From CAZEZY01 sp964516635 (GTDB taxonomy: Bacteria; Pseudomonadota; Gammaproteobacteria; Burkholderiales; Burkholderiaceae_C), in assembly GCA_964516635.1 (NCBI GenBank), contig CAZEZY010000021.1:1-25185 (forward strand): a DNA stretch of 25,185 nucleotides, given 5' to 3'. The translations under genes were made by a program, and so were the position numbers. Under the pieces are notes generated by a model, which was not told where the DNA came from, ran no database searches, and was given only the letters and a program-made list of their open reading frames with translations. Every line of letters starts with the position of its first letter. The first letter of the stretch is position 1. Below, in pieces: positions 1-8,999 of the stretch.

Positions 1-121
1 CGAACTTCGCCGACAGCACCGTCGTGATCGCCGCCGTCAGCGTCGTCTTGCCGTGGTCCACGTGACCGATCGTGCCCACGTTCACGTGGGGCTTGGTGCG
101 CTCGAACTTACCCTTGGCCAT
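1..121 (-). CDS. tuf: Elongation factor Tu, N-terminal fragment (cut by window edge)
   Basis: EF-Tu is the GTPase that delivers aminoacyl-tRNA to the ribosomal A site. Only the first 40 codons lie in the window. The reverse strand reads MAKGKFERTKPHVNVGTIGH and continues into VDHGKTT, which is the G1/P-loop of EF-Tu. The ATG (121-119) has a CAGGAG Shine-Dalgarno about 9 bases upstream. It follows tRNA-Tyr, tRNA-Gly and tRNA-Thr on the same strand, the arrangement known from proteobacterial tufB operons, so it is probably partly co-transcribed with them. The identity is unambiguous; the fragment cannot show which tuf copy it is. Confidence 0.97.
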   Translation of the reverse strand, partial: MAKGKFERTKPHVNVGTIGHVDHGKTTLTAAITTVLSAKF

Positions 122-179
122 GTCTGGAGCTCCTGGCTGAAAACCGTACTAGAGAAGGAGAACTGCGGGTGCAAAAACG

Positions 180-254
<75 letters not shown>

Positions 255-309
255 TGATCAGCCAGCACACACCAGCTGAACAGAAATTTCACAATACACA
301 CACAGCAAC

Positions 310-383
310 TGGAGCGGGAGACGGGAATCGAACCCGCGTCATCAGCTTGGAAGGCTGGGGTTCTACCATTGAACTACTCCCGC
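310..383 (-). tRNA. tRNA-Gly, anticodon UCC
   Basis: The reverse strand gives GCGGGAG...CTCCCGC acceptor pairing with an encoded CCA (310-312). The anticodon loop is CTTCCAA, so the anticodon is TCC. The T arm (GCGGG-TTCGATT-CCCGT) is normal, and the first anticodon-stem pair is a C-A mismatch. It is the middle gene of the Tyr-Gly-Thr-tuf cluster, matching the tyrU-glyT-thrT-tufB order known from Escherichia coli. Confidence 0.96.
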
Positions 384-437
384 ATCGGCCACGGAGCCGG
401 ATGCGGACAGATACGCGTCCGCTGTGGTTGGTTTCGC

Positions 438-523
438 TGGTGGAGGAGGCTGGATTCGAACCAGCGTAGGCGTAAGCCAACAGATTTACAGTCTGCCCCC
501 TTTAGCCACTCGGGCACCCCTCC
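438..523 (-). tRNA. tRNA-Tyr, anticodon GUA
   Basis: The reverse strand gives an 86-nt class II tRNA with a long variable arm and encoded CCA (438-440). The anticodon arm is CAGA-CTGTAAA-TCTG, so the anticodon is GTA. The T arm (GCTGG-TTCGAAT-CCAGC) is canonical. It is the first gene of the tRNA-tuf transcript, so its promoter should lie between it and ung. Confidence 0.96.
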
Positions 524-535
524 GGCGAGCCACAG

Positions 536-565
536 ATTATGCCACGGATTTTTGTCAATCAGCAA
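536..565 (-). promoter_or_regulatory. Candidate promoter of the tRNA-Tyr/Gly/Thr-tuf transcript
   Basis: On the reverse strand CATAAT (536-541) lies 12 bases upstream of mature tRNA-Tyr. TTGCTG (560-565) sits 18 bases before it as a possible -35. A perfect TTGACA (553-558) is also present but only 11 bases from CATAAT, too close for a normal sigma-70 spacing. The region overlaps the ung stop codon. The exact -35 assignment is uncertain. Confidence 0.35.
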
Positions 566-1268
566 ACCAGTCGATGGTTTTTTCGCCCCTTGACTGCATC
601 CATCGGTCGACCTGACCAAAATGGCCACAACCGATAAAGGGGCGTGGTGGCCGGCGGGCTGACAGGGGGGACGGGTGGTTGGCCTGAAGCACGAGATGCC
701 TGTCATCTTCAATCCAGGGGCGTTTGCTCTGAGCATGCGCCCCCCACAGCAAAAAGGCCTTTGGCCTGCCGTCAGCGGCGCAACGCCTGATGATGGCGTC
801 GGTCAGCGCTTCCCAGCCCCAGCGAGCATGGCTGGCAGGCTGCCCCTGCTCCACCGTGAGGCAGGTGTTGAGAAGGAGCACGCCCTGCTGGGCCCATGGA
901 CCCAGACTGCTGCCAGGCGGCGCGCGCCCAAACTCGCGACGCAGTTCGGCATGGATGTTCCGCAAGGAGGGGGGTGGCTTTTGTGTGAGGGGCACCGAAA
1001 AGGCCAGGCCTTCGGCCTGCCCCGGCCCATGGTACGGATCCTGCCCCAGAATGACCACACGGGTGTCGCGAAAAGACGTGAGCAGGAGGGCATTCAGGGG
1101 TGCCGGCGGATAGACAACAGCACCTTCCGCCAGGCGTGACCGCAGGCGCCGGACCAGCGAAACGCCCTCGGGGCTGCCCAGAAACGACTCCCAACAAGGC
1201 CGCCAGTCATCGGCGAGCGGCCATGCGTCTGGCGCCCACGCCGTGAGTTGTGCGGCATGCCCCTTCAC
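555..1268 (-). CDS. ung: Uracil-DNA glycosylase, family 1
   Basis: The enzyme removes uracil from DNA to start base-excision repair. The 237-residue product carries GQDPYHG around residues 75-81, with the water-activating Asp at 77, and NHPSPLS at 197-203 with the catalytic-loop His. These are the two signature motifs of family 1 UDG, and the length is typical. The start is GTG (1268-1266), whose GTGA overlaps the trpC stop TGA, implying translational coupling to the trp operon. No ATG in this frame fits better: the nearby ATG at 1258 is out of frame. A DNA repair gene as the last cistron of a trp operon has no obvious metabolic link. It may also have its own promoter within trpC, which I could not identify. 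Confidence 0.96.
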   Translation of the reverse strand: MKGHAAQLTAWAPDAWPLADDWRPCWESFLGSPEGVSLVRRLRSRLAEGAVVYPPAPLNALLLTSFRDTRVVILGQDPYHGPGQAEGLAFSVPLTQKPPPSLRNIHAELRREFGRAPPGSSLGPWAQQGVLLLNTCLTVEQGQPASHARWGWEALTDAIIRRCAADGRPKAFLLWGAHAQSKRPWIEDDRHLVLQANHPSPLSARRPPRPFIGCGHFGQVDRWMQSRGEKTIDWFAD

Positions 1269-2059
1269 GCCAGCCCGAACAGTTCAGCCAGGGCCACGCC
1301 TGGGTCCGGGGCGCGCATGAACGCCTCCCCCACCAGAAAGGCGTGCACGCCCGCACCACGCATGCGCTTCACATCGGCTTGCGAGACAATGCCGCTTTCG
1401 GTGACCAGCAGACGGTCGGCCGGTACATCGGCCAGCATGCCCAGCGTGGTCTCCAGCGTGACCTCGAAGGTGCGCAGATTGCGGTTGTTGATGCCCACCA
1501 GCGGCGTTTTCAGCTTCAGAGCCCGCTGAAGTTCGTCGCGATCATGCACCTCCACCAGGACGGCCATGTTGAGGCCATGAGCGACCGCTTCCAGGTCGGC
1601 CATCTGCGCATCGTCCAGACAGGCGGCAATCAGCAGGATGCAGTCTGCGCCCATGGCACGCGCCTCATAGACCTGGTAGGCGTCAACCATGAAGTCCTTG
1701 CGCAGCACGGGCAAGTCGCAAGAGGCGCGGGCCTGCTTGAGGTAGTCGGGGCTGCCCTGGAAGTACGGGCGGTCGGTCAGCACCGACAGGCAGGTCGCCC
1801 CATGTTCGGCATAGCTCTGAGCGATGTCGGCGGGAATGAAGTCCTCCCGGATCACGCCCTTGGACGGGCTGGCCTTTTTGACTTCGGCGATGATGGCGGG
1901 GCGGCCAGCTGCCATGCAGGTTCTGAGGGCGCCGATGAAATCCCGCGTCAGCACCCGCGATTCCGCGTCCTGCCGCACCAGGGCGAGGGGCTGCCTTTTC
2001 TGCGCCTGCGCGATTTCTTCGCGCTTGGTGGCGACGATCTTGTCGAGAATGTCACTCAT
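1265..2059 (-). CDS. trpC: Indole-3-glycerol-phosphate synthase
   Basis: TrpC converts carboxyphenylamino-deoxyribulose phosphate to indole-3-glycerol phosphate in tryptophan synthesis. I chose the ATG at 2059, giving MSDILDKIVATKREEIAQAQ and a 264-residue protein, the normal size for stand-alone TrpC; a longer in-frame reading upstream only runs through trpD. Diagnostic TIM-barrel segments are AEVKKASPSKG (active-site Lys), LRKDFMVDAYQVYEARAMGAD, LVEVHD, GINNRNLRTFEV and TESGI. There is no fused TrpF domain. It begins 10 bases after the trpD stop and ends overlapping the ung start. Confidence 0.97.
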   Translation of the reverse strand: MSDILDKIVATKREEIAQAQKRQPLALVRQDAESRVLTRDFIGALRTCMAAGRPAIIAEVKKASPSKGVIREDFIPADIAQSYAEHGATCLSVLTDRPYFQGSPDYLKQARASCDLPVLRKDFMVDAYQVYEARAMGADCILLIAACLDDAQMADLEAVAHGLNMAVLVEVHDRDELQRALKLKTPLVGINNRNLRTFEVTLETTLGMLADVPADRLLVTESGIVSQADVKRMRGAGVHAFLVGEAFMRAPDPGVALAELFGLA

Positions 2060-2069
2060 CGGACGGCTT

Positions 2070-3119
2070 TCAGGATGGTTCGGCCAGCGCATGCGCTGTG
2101 GTGATGAACTGCTCCAGTTTGGCCTTGGCGGCACCGGCAGCCAGCGTCTGTTCGGCCAGTCGGACGCCGGCTTCCATGCTGGCAACGACGTTGGCCGCAT
2201 ACAGTGCCACTCCGGCGTTGAGCGCCACGATGTCGCGTGCCGCGCCGGGCTGATTGTCCAGCACGCCCAGCAACATGGCGCGCGACTCTTCGGGCGTTTC
2301 CACTTTGAGGGCACGGTTGCTGGCCATGGTCAGGCCGAAGTCCTCAGGGTGGATTTCGTATTCGGTGATTTCCCCATGCAGCAGTTCACCGACCAGGGTA
2401 CCGGCGCCCAGACTCACTTCGTCCATGCCGTCCTTGCCGTAAACCACCACCGCGTGCTCGGCGCCCAGGCGTTGCAGCGCCCGTACCTGGATACCGACCA
2501 GATCGGGGTGGAAGACACCCATCAGGATGTTGGGGGCGCTGGCGGGATTGGTGAGTGGGCCCAGGATGTTGAAGATGGTCTTGATGCCCAGTTCCTTGCG
2601 CACCGGCGCCACGTTCTTCATGGCCGGGTGGTGGTTGGGTGCGAACATGAACCCGATGCCGGTCTGCTCGATGCAGGTGGCAATCTGCTCAGGCTTCAGG
2701 TGAATGTTGACCCCGAGGTTCTCCAGCACGTCGGCACTGCCGGACTTGCTGGACACACTGCGCCCGCCGTGCTTGCTGACCTTGGCGCCTGCCGCCGCGG
2801 CCACAAACATCGAACAGGTGGAGATGTTGAACGTGTGGGAGCCATCGCCCCCGGTGCCCACAATATCGACCAGATGCGTGCGATCTGCCACGGGCACCTT
2901 GGTGGAGAATTCGCGCATCACCTGAGCAGCCGCGGTGATTTCACCGATGGTTTCCTTCTTGACGCGCAGGCCCGTGATCAGCGCGGCCATCATCACGGGC
3001 GACATCTCGCCACCCATGATCAGGCGCATGAGGTGCAGCATTTCGTCGTGGAAGATTTCACGATGCTCGATGGTGCGCTGAAGTGCTTCCTGCGGTGTGA
3101 TCTTGTGAGCGTGAGGCAT
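2070..3119 (-). CDS. trpD: Anthranilate phosphoribosyltransferase
   Basis: TrpD transfers the phosphoribosyl group of PRPP to anthranilate. The 349-residue product is full length and stand-alone, not fused to TrpG. It shows the PRPP-binding DIVGTGGDG loop, then STCSMFVAAAAGAKVSKHGG and NILGPLTNPA, all characteristic of the family. The ATG at 3119 has AGGAAT about 9 bases upstream. It lies 24 bases downstream of the chimeric gene within the trp operon, so its translation probably depends on readthrough transcription from the trpE promoter. Confidence 0.97.
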   Translation of the reverse strand: MPHAHKITPQEALQRTIEHREIFHDEMLHLMRLIMGGEMSPVMMAALITGLRVKKETIGEITAAAQVMREFSTKVPVADRTHLVDIVGTGGDGSHTFNISTCSMFVAAAAGAKVSKHGGRSVSSKSGSADVLENLGVNIHLKPEQIATCIEQTGIGFMFAPNHHPAMKNVAPVRKELGIKTIFNILGPLTNPASAPNILMGVFHPDLVGIQVRALQRLGAEHAVVVYGKDGMDEVSLGAGTLVGELLHGEITEYEIHPEDFGLTMASNRALKVETPEESRAMLLGVLDNQPGAARDIVALNAGVALYAANVVASMEAGVRLAEQTLAAGAAKAKLEQFITTAHALAEPS

Positions 3120-3143
3120 GAACGGATTCCTGCGTGAGAGAAG

Positions 3144-3437
3144 TCAGCATGACGGATTGTCGGTGATGGCCAGCCGGATGCCAAAACCGATGAACAGGAG
3201 ACCAGCGACCCGCCGATGGATGTCAGGGCTCACGGCGACCGTCTGACCACGTCGGGCAACGAGCAGCCGGACACCCATCCACAACAGATACGCGGCGCCC
3301 ACCCACTTGAGCACCGTGAAGGCGCTGGCAGAGGTGGCCAGCAATGCCCCCACGCCGACAGCGGCCGCCATCATGGCCGCACGCATGGCGGCGGTGGGTC
3401 GGGTGACGGTGTCGCTGCGGAGATCGACCACAGACAT
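3144..3437 (-). pseudogene. Chimeric remnant: threonine aldolase N-terminus fused to pieces of a LysE/RhtB exporter
   Basis: This is an open frame of 97 codons. Residues 1-25 (MSVVDLRSDTVTRPTAAMRA and on) match the start of low-specificity L-threonine aldolase (LtaE), whose conserved opening is xxDLRSDTVTRPTxxM. Residues from about 26 on (VGVGALLATSASAF, LKWVGAAYLLWMGVRLL) match the middle of LysE/RhtB amino-acid exporters. Residues about 75-92 (RVAGLLFIGFGIRLAI) match the extreme C-terminus of that family. Some 80-100 exporter residues between these pieces are missing. The ATG overlaps the trpG stop as TGATG, and trpD follows after 24 bases. I infer deletion remnants of an ltaE-lysE pair once located between trpG and trpD. 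The PLP-binding part of the aldolase and most exporter helices are absent, so neither original activity is expected. A small membrane peptide could still be made. Confidence 0.75.
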
Positions 3438-4015
3438 CAGGCCATCCCCAGGAAGTTTTTCAGCATGGCGTGGCCGTGCTCGGTGAGGATGGATTCGGGG
3501 TGAAACTGCACGCCCTCCACCGAGAGTTCACGGTGGCGCACACCCATGATTTCGCCATCGTCCGTCCAGGCGGTGACCTTCAGCACCTCGGGGCAGGTGG
3601 CGCGTTCGATGGCCAGCGAGTGATAGCGGTTGACGGTGAACTGCCTGGGCAGCCCGGCAAACACGCCCTCCTGTGTGGTGGTGATCAAGCTGGTTTTGCC
3701 GTGCATGAGCGCCTGCGCCCGAACGATGGTGCCGCCGAACGCCGCGCCGATGCTCTGGTGGCCCAGGCAGACGCCCAGAATGGGCAGCCGGCCCGCGAAG
3801 TGCTGAATCGCGGCAATGGAAATACCAGCCTCGGCAGGTGAGCAGGGCCCCGGTGAAATGACCAGCCGTTCGGGTGCGCGGGCGGCAATGCCTTCCAGGG
3901 TGATCTCGTCATTGCGGAACACCTCGACGTCGGCACCCAGCTCGCCGAAGTACTGGACGATGTTGTAGGTGAACGAGTCGTAGTTGTCCACCATGAGGAG
4001 TTTGACGCGGCTCAT
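3437..4015 (-). CDS. trpG: Anthranilate synthase component II, glutamine amidotransferase
   Basis: TrpG supplies ammonia from glutamine to TrpE for anthranilate formation; the same protein may also serve p-aminobenzoate synthesis. The 192-residue class I amidotransferase opens with VDNYDSFTYNIVQYF and has GVCLGHQ with the nucleophile Cys83. The other triad members are His172 and Glu174 in FHPES. The oxyanion-side segment SPGPCSP and the HGKTS loop are also present. ATG overlaps the trpE stop (ATGA, 4012-4015), consistent with translational coupling that balances the two subunits. Its stop overlaps the start of the chimeric remnant. Confidence 0.97.
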   Translation of the reverse strand: MSRVKLLMVDNYDSFTYNIVQYFGELGADVEVFRNDEITLEGIAARAPERLVISPGPCSPAEAGISIAAIQHFAGRLPILGVCLGHQSIGAAFGGTIVRAQALMHGKTSLITTTQEGVFAGLPRQFTVNRYHSLAIERATCPEVLKVTAWTDDGEIMGVRHRELSVEGVQFHPESILTEHGHAMLKNFLGMA

Positions 4016-5511
4016 TCCAGGCCCTCCTCGACCAGTTCACTGGCACGCAGCAATGCGCGGGCCTTGTGTTCGGTTTCGCGCCATTCCATTTCGGGCACGG
4101 AATCGGCCACCACACCGGCGGCGGCCTGCACGTACAGCGTGCCGTCTTTCACGATGCCGGTGCGGATGGCAATGGCCAGATCCATGTCGCCCGCGTAGCT
4201 GAGGTAACCCACCGCACCGCCGTACAGTCCGCGCTTGGTAGGCTCCAGCTGGTCGATCAGCTCCATGGCGTGCACCTTGGGTGCGCCGGTGAGCGTGCCC
4301 GCCGGGAAGGTGGCCTTGAGGACGTCCATGCTGGTCATGCCCGGCTTCAACAGGCCTTCGACGTTGCTCACGATGTGCATGACATGGCTGTAGCGCTCGA
4401 TGGCGAAAGCCTCGGTGACCTTCACGGAGCCGATCTGTGCGATGCGGCCGATGTCGTTACGGGCCAGGTCGATCAGCATGACATGCTCGGCGCGCTCTTT
4501 CGGATCGTTGACCAGTTCCTGCTCGGCGGCCTTGTCTTTCTCGGGCGTGGCCCCGCGTGGACGGGTGCCGGCCAGCGGGCGGATGGTGACTTTTTCACCC
4601 TCATCGGTGTGCTCGTGACGCACCAGGATTTCAGGCGATGCCCCCACCACCTGGAAATCGCCGAAGTGGTAGTAGTACATGTAAGGGCTGGGGTTGAGCG
4701 AGCGCAGCGCGCGGTACAGGCTCAGGGGCGATGCCTGGTAGCGCTTGCTGATGCGCTGGCCGACCTGCACCTGCATGAAGTCGCCCGCGGCAATGAGTTC
4801 CTTGGCATGGTCCACCGCGGCCAGAAAGTCGGTCTTGGCGAACTCCCGTTGCTCGGCATGGGTTTCGCCGGATTTCACCACCGGCGCACTCACCGAGTAC
4901 TTGAGCTGTTCCTTGAGTTCGCGCAGCCGCTTCTTGGCCTGCCCGTAGGCCTCGGGCTGGGCCGGGTCGGCATAGACGATGAGGTAGAGCTTGCCCGACA
5001 GGTTGTCGATCACGGCCAGCTCTTCGGTCTGGAGCAGCAGGATGTCGGGGCAACCCAGCGTGTCGGGTGGGCAAGAGGCCTCCAGCTTCTTCTCGATGTG
5101 GCGCACCGTGTCGTAGCCGAAATAACCGGCCAGCCCACCACAAAAACGCGGCAGGCCAGGACGCAGGGCCACCTTGAAACGCTGGTGATAGGCCTCGATG
5201 AAGTCCAGCGGATTGCCCTGGTGGGTTTCGACCACCAAACCATCGCGCAAGACCTCGGTCTTCGCCGCCGCCCCGAACCCGGAGGAGCGCAAGAGGGTGC
5301 GTGCGGGCAATCCGATGAAACTGTAGCGCCCGAAGCGCTCGCCCCCCACCACCGATTCCAGCAGAAAGCTGTGGCGGCCTCCGTCTTTGCTGTGGGCCAG
5401 CTTCAGGTACAAGGACAGCGGGGTTTCGAGGTCGGCAAACGCCTCGACCATGAGCGGTATGCGGTTGTAGCCTTGGCCGGCCAGGCTTTTGAATTCGAGT
5501 TCGGTGATCAC
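4012..5511 (-). CDS. trpE: Anthranilate synthase component I
   Basis: TrpE converts chorismate and ammonia to anthranilate and is the first committed enzyme of tryptophan synthesis. The 499-residue product contains the N-terminal feedback-binding LLES motif followed by GRYSFIGLPA. The C-terminal chorismate-binding domain shows IRPLAGTRPRG, ELVNDPKERAEHVMLIDLARND, FPAGTLTGAPKVHAMELID and the GLYGGAVGY segment. The start is GTG at 5511, with AGGAGG five bases upstream. The ATG one base earlier reads straight into TGA, so it is not usable. Upstream lies about 200 bases of leader with a candidate Trp-containing leader peptide. Confidence 0.97.
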   Translation of the reverse strand: MITELEFKSLAGQGYNRIPLMVEAFADLETPLSLYLKLAHSKDGGRHSFLLESVVGGERFGRYSFIGLPARTLLRSSGFGAAAKTEVLRDGLVVETHQGNPLDFIEAYHQRFKVALRPGLPRFCGGLAGYFGYDTVRHIEKKLEASCPPDTLGCPDILLLQTEELAVIDNLSGKLYLIVYADPAQPEAYGQAKKRLRELKEQLKYSVSAPVVKSGETHAEQREFAKTDFLAAVDHAKELIAAGDFMQVQVGQRISKRYQASPLSLYRALRSLNPSPYMYYYHFGDFQVVGASPEILVRHEHTDEGEKVTIRPLAGTRPRGATPEKDKAAEQELVNDPKERAEHVMLIDLARNDIGRIAQIGSVKVTEAFAIERYSHVMHIVSNVEGLLKPGMTSMDVLKATFPAGTLTGAPKVHAMELIDQLEPTKRGLYGGAVGYLSYAGDMDLAIAIRTGIVKDGTLYVQAAAGVVADSVPEMEWRETEHKARALLRASELVEEGLE

Positions 5512-5606
5512 ATGAGCCTCCTGCAGCCCATACCCCTTGGAGGGGAAGATTCATTCCGGGATTGCCCCCCAGGTACTGGAGAGGCACTGTGCACAAGCAA
5601 AAGGTT

Positions 5607-5680
5607 GCGCAAGATCGGGATCAATATGCAGGCGATGGCTTGCGCCAGGGCCATGCCCCCTGGCCACGAGGCATGGCCAG
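5607..5680 (-). promoter_or_regulatory. Candidate trp attenuator: overlapping, mutually exclusive inverted repeats
   Basis: In RNA order the reverse strand contains four arms. CTGGCCA (5674-5680) pairs with TGGCCAG (5660-5666). GGCCATGCC (5670-5678) pairs with GGCATGGCC (5649-5657). GCCAGGG (5658-5664) pairs with CCCTGGC (5644-5650). GCGCAAG (5639-5645) pairs with CTTGCGC (5607-5613), which is followed by AACC and TTTT. The pairs share bases and so exclude one another, as in amino-acid attenuators. The two Trp codons of the leader frame fall in the third arm. The last hairpin has a long loop and only four U residues, so it would be a weak intrinsic terminator; Rho-dependent or translational control is an alternative. 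Confidence 0.45.
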
Positions 5681-5713
5681 ACGCGAGACAAGCGATCCAC
5701 GAGGAATGAACAT
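5621..5713 (-). CDS. trpL: Candidate trp operon leader peptide
   Basis: A 30-codon frame (MFIPRGSLVSRLAMPRGQGA, then WPWRKPSPAY and TGA) lies in the trpE leader. Trp codons 21 and 23 (5653-5651 and 5647-5645) form Trp-Pro-Trp, overlapping the distal arm of the inverted repeats described separately. Position, small size, clustered Trp codons and overlapping structure are the hallmarks of attenuation leader peptides. Against it, no Shine-Dalgarno precedes the ATG, and the likely promoter -10 box ends only 6 bases before it. Translation would therefore start on a leaderless or nearly leaderless RNA, or at the internal ATG codon 14. It has not been compared with relatives here. Confidence 0.5.
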   Translation of the reverse strand: MFIPRGSLVSRLAMPRGQGAWPWRKPSPAY

Positions 5714-5719
5714 GAGAGG

Positions 5720-5750
5720 AGTGTAGCAAAGCCGATATGGCCATCGACAA
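5720..5750 (-). promoter_or_regulatory. Candidate trp operon promoter
   Basis: On the reverse strand TTGTCG (5745-5750) and TACACT (5720-5725) are separated by 19 bases, a plausible but long sigma-70 arrangement. Transcription would begin near 5713, at or just before the leader-peptide ATG and about 200 bases before trpE. It diverges from the uvrA promoter 31 bases away. No TrpR-type operator was recognised. Confidence 0.4.
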
Positions 5751-5780
5751 CCGAATTCCGAATCGTCAACGGAAAGCAAC

Positions 5781-5810
5781 ATGACAAGTCAGGGACGTTG
5801 CGCCTATGAT
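5781..5810 (+). promoter_or_regulatory. Candidate sigma-70 promoter of uvrA
   Basis: ATGACA (5781-5786) and TATGAT (5805-5810) match the -35 and -10 consensus at five of six bases each, with an 18-base spacer. Transcription would begin around 5817, about 20 bases before the GTG start. I looked for a CTGT-N8-ACAG LexA box in the region and found none, so SOS control is not supported by this sequence. Confidence 0.6.
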
Positions 5811-5836
5811 GCCAGGCTGACCTTTTTGCCGCCAAC

Positions 5837-8938
<3,102 letters not shown>

Positions 8939-8966
8939 ATATGCCTGAAAATGACAAGAGACTGAC

Positions 8967-8984
8967 CAGTCTGCCAGACTGTTT
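8967..8984 (+). terminator. Small hairpin between uvrA and gor
   Basis: CAGTCT and AGACTG (8967-8981) form a perfect 6-bp stem with loop GCC, followed by GTTT-like sequence (TTT at 8982-8984). It could be a weak terminator after uvrA or a processing structure. The gap to gor is only 61 bases, and I saw no convincing separate promoter for gor, so readthrough is likely. Confidence 0.35.
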
Positions 8985-8999
8985 CCCAGGGTAAACCTC

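Noticed and set aside
553..558. Perfect TTGACA as the -35 box of the tRNA promoter
   Set aside because: It is only 11 bases from the best -10 box (CATAAT) and no good -10 occurs at 16-18 bases, so it may be chance or part of another element.
1265..2314. Longer TrpC reading starting at 2314
   Set aside because: The extra 85 residues are the trpD coding region in another frame; the ATG at 2059 gives the conserved TrpC start and size.
1824..3137. A 437-codon plus-strand frame opposite trpC and trpD
   Set aside because: It has the same shadow character; trpC and trpD on the other strand are unmistakable.
4066..5709. A 547-codon open frame on the plus strand opposite trpE
   Set aside because: It is antisense to trpE and its leader, shows no family features and has the composition of a shadow frame.
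5508..5750. An 80-codon minus-strand frame upstream of trpE as an alternative leader protein
   Set aside because: It contains a single Trp codon, has no family resemblance, and runs up to the trpE start in another frame; the shorter frame with Trp-Pro-Trp fits a leader better.
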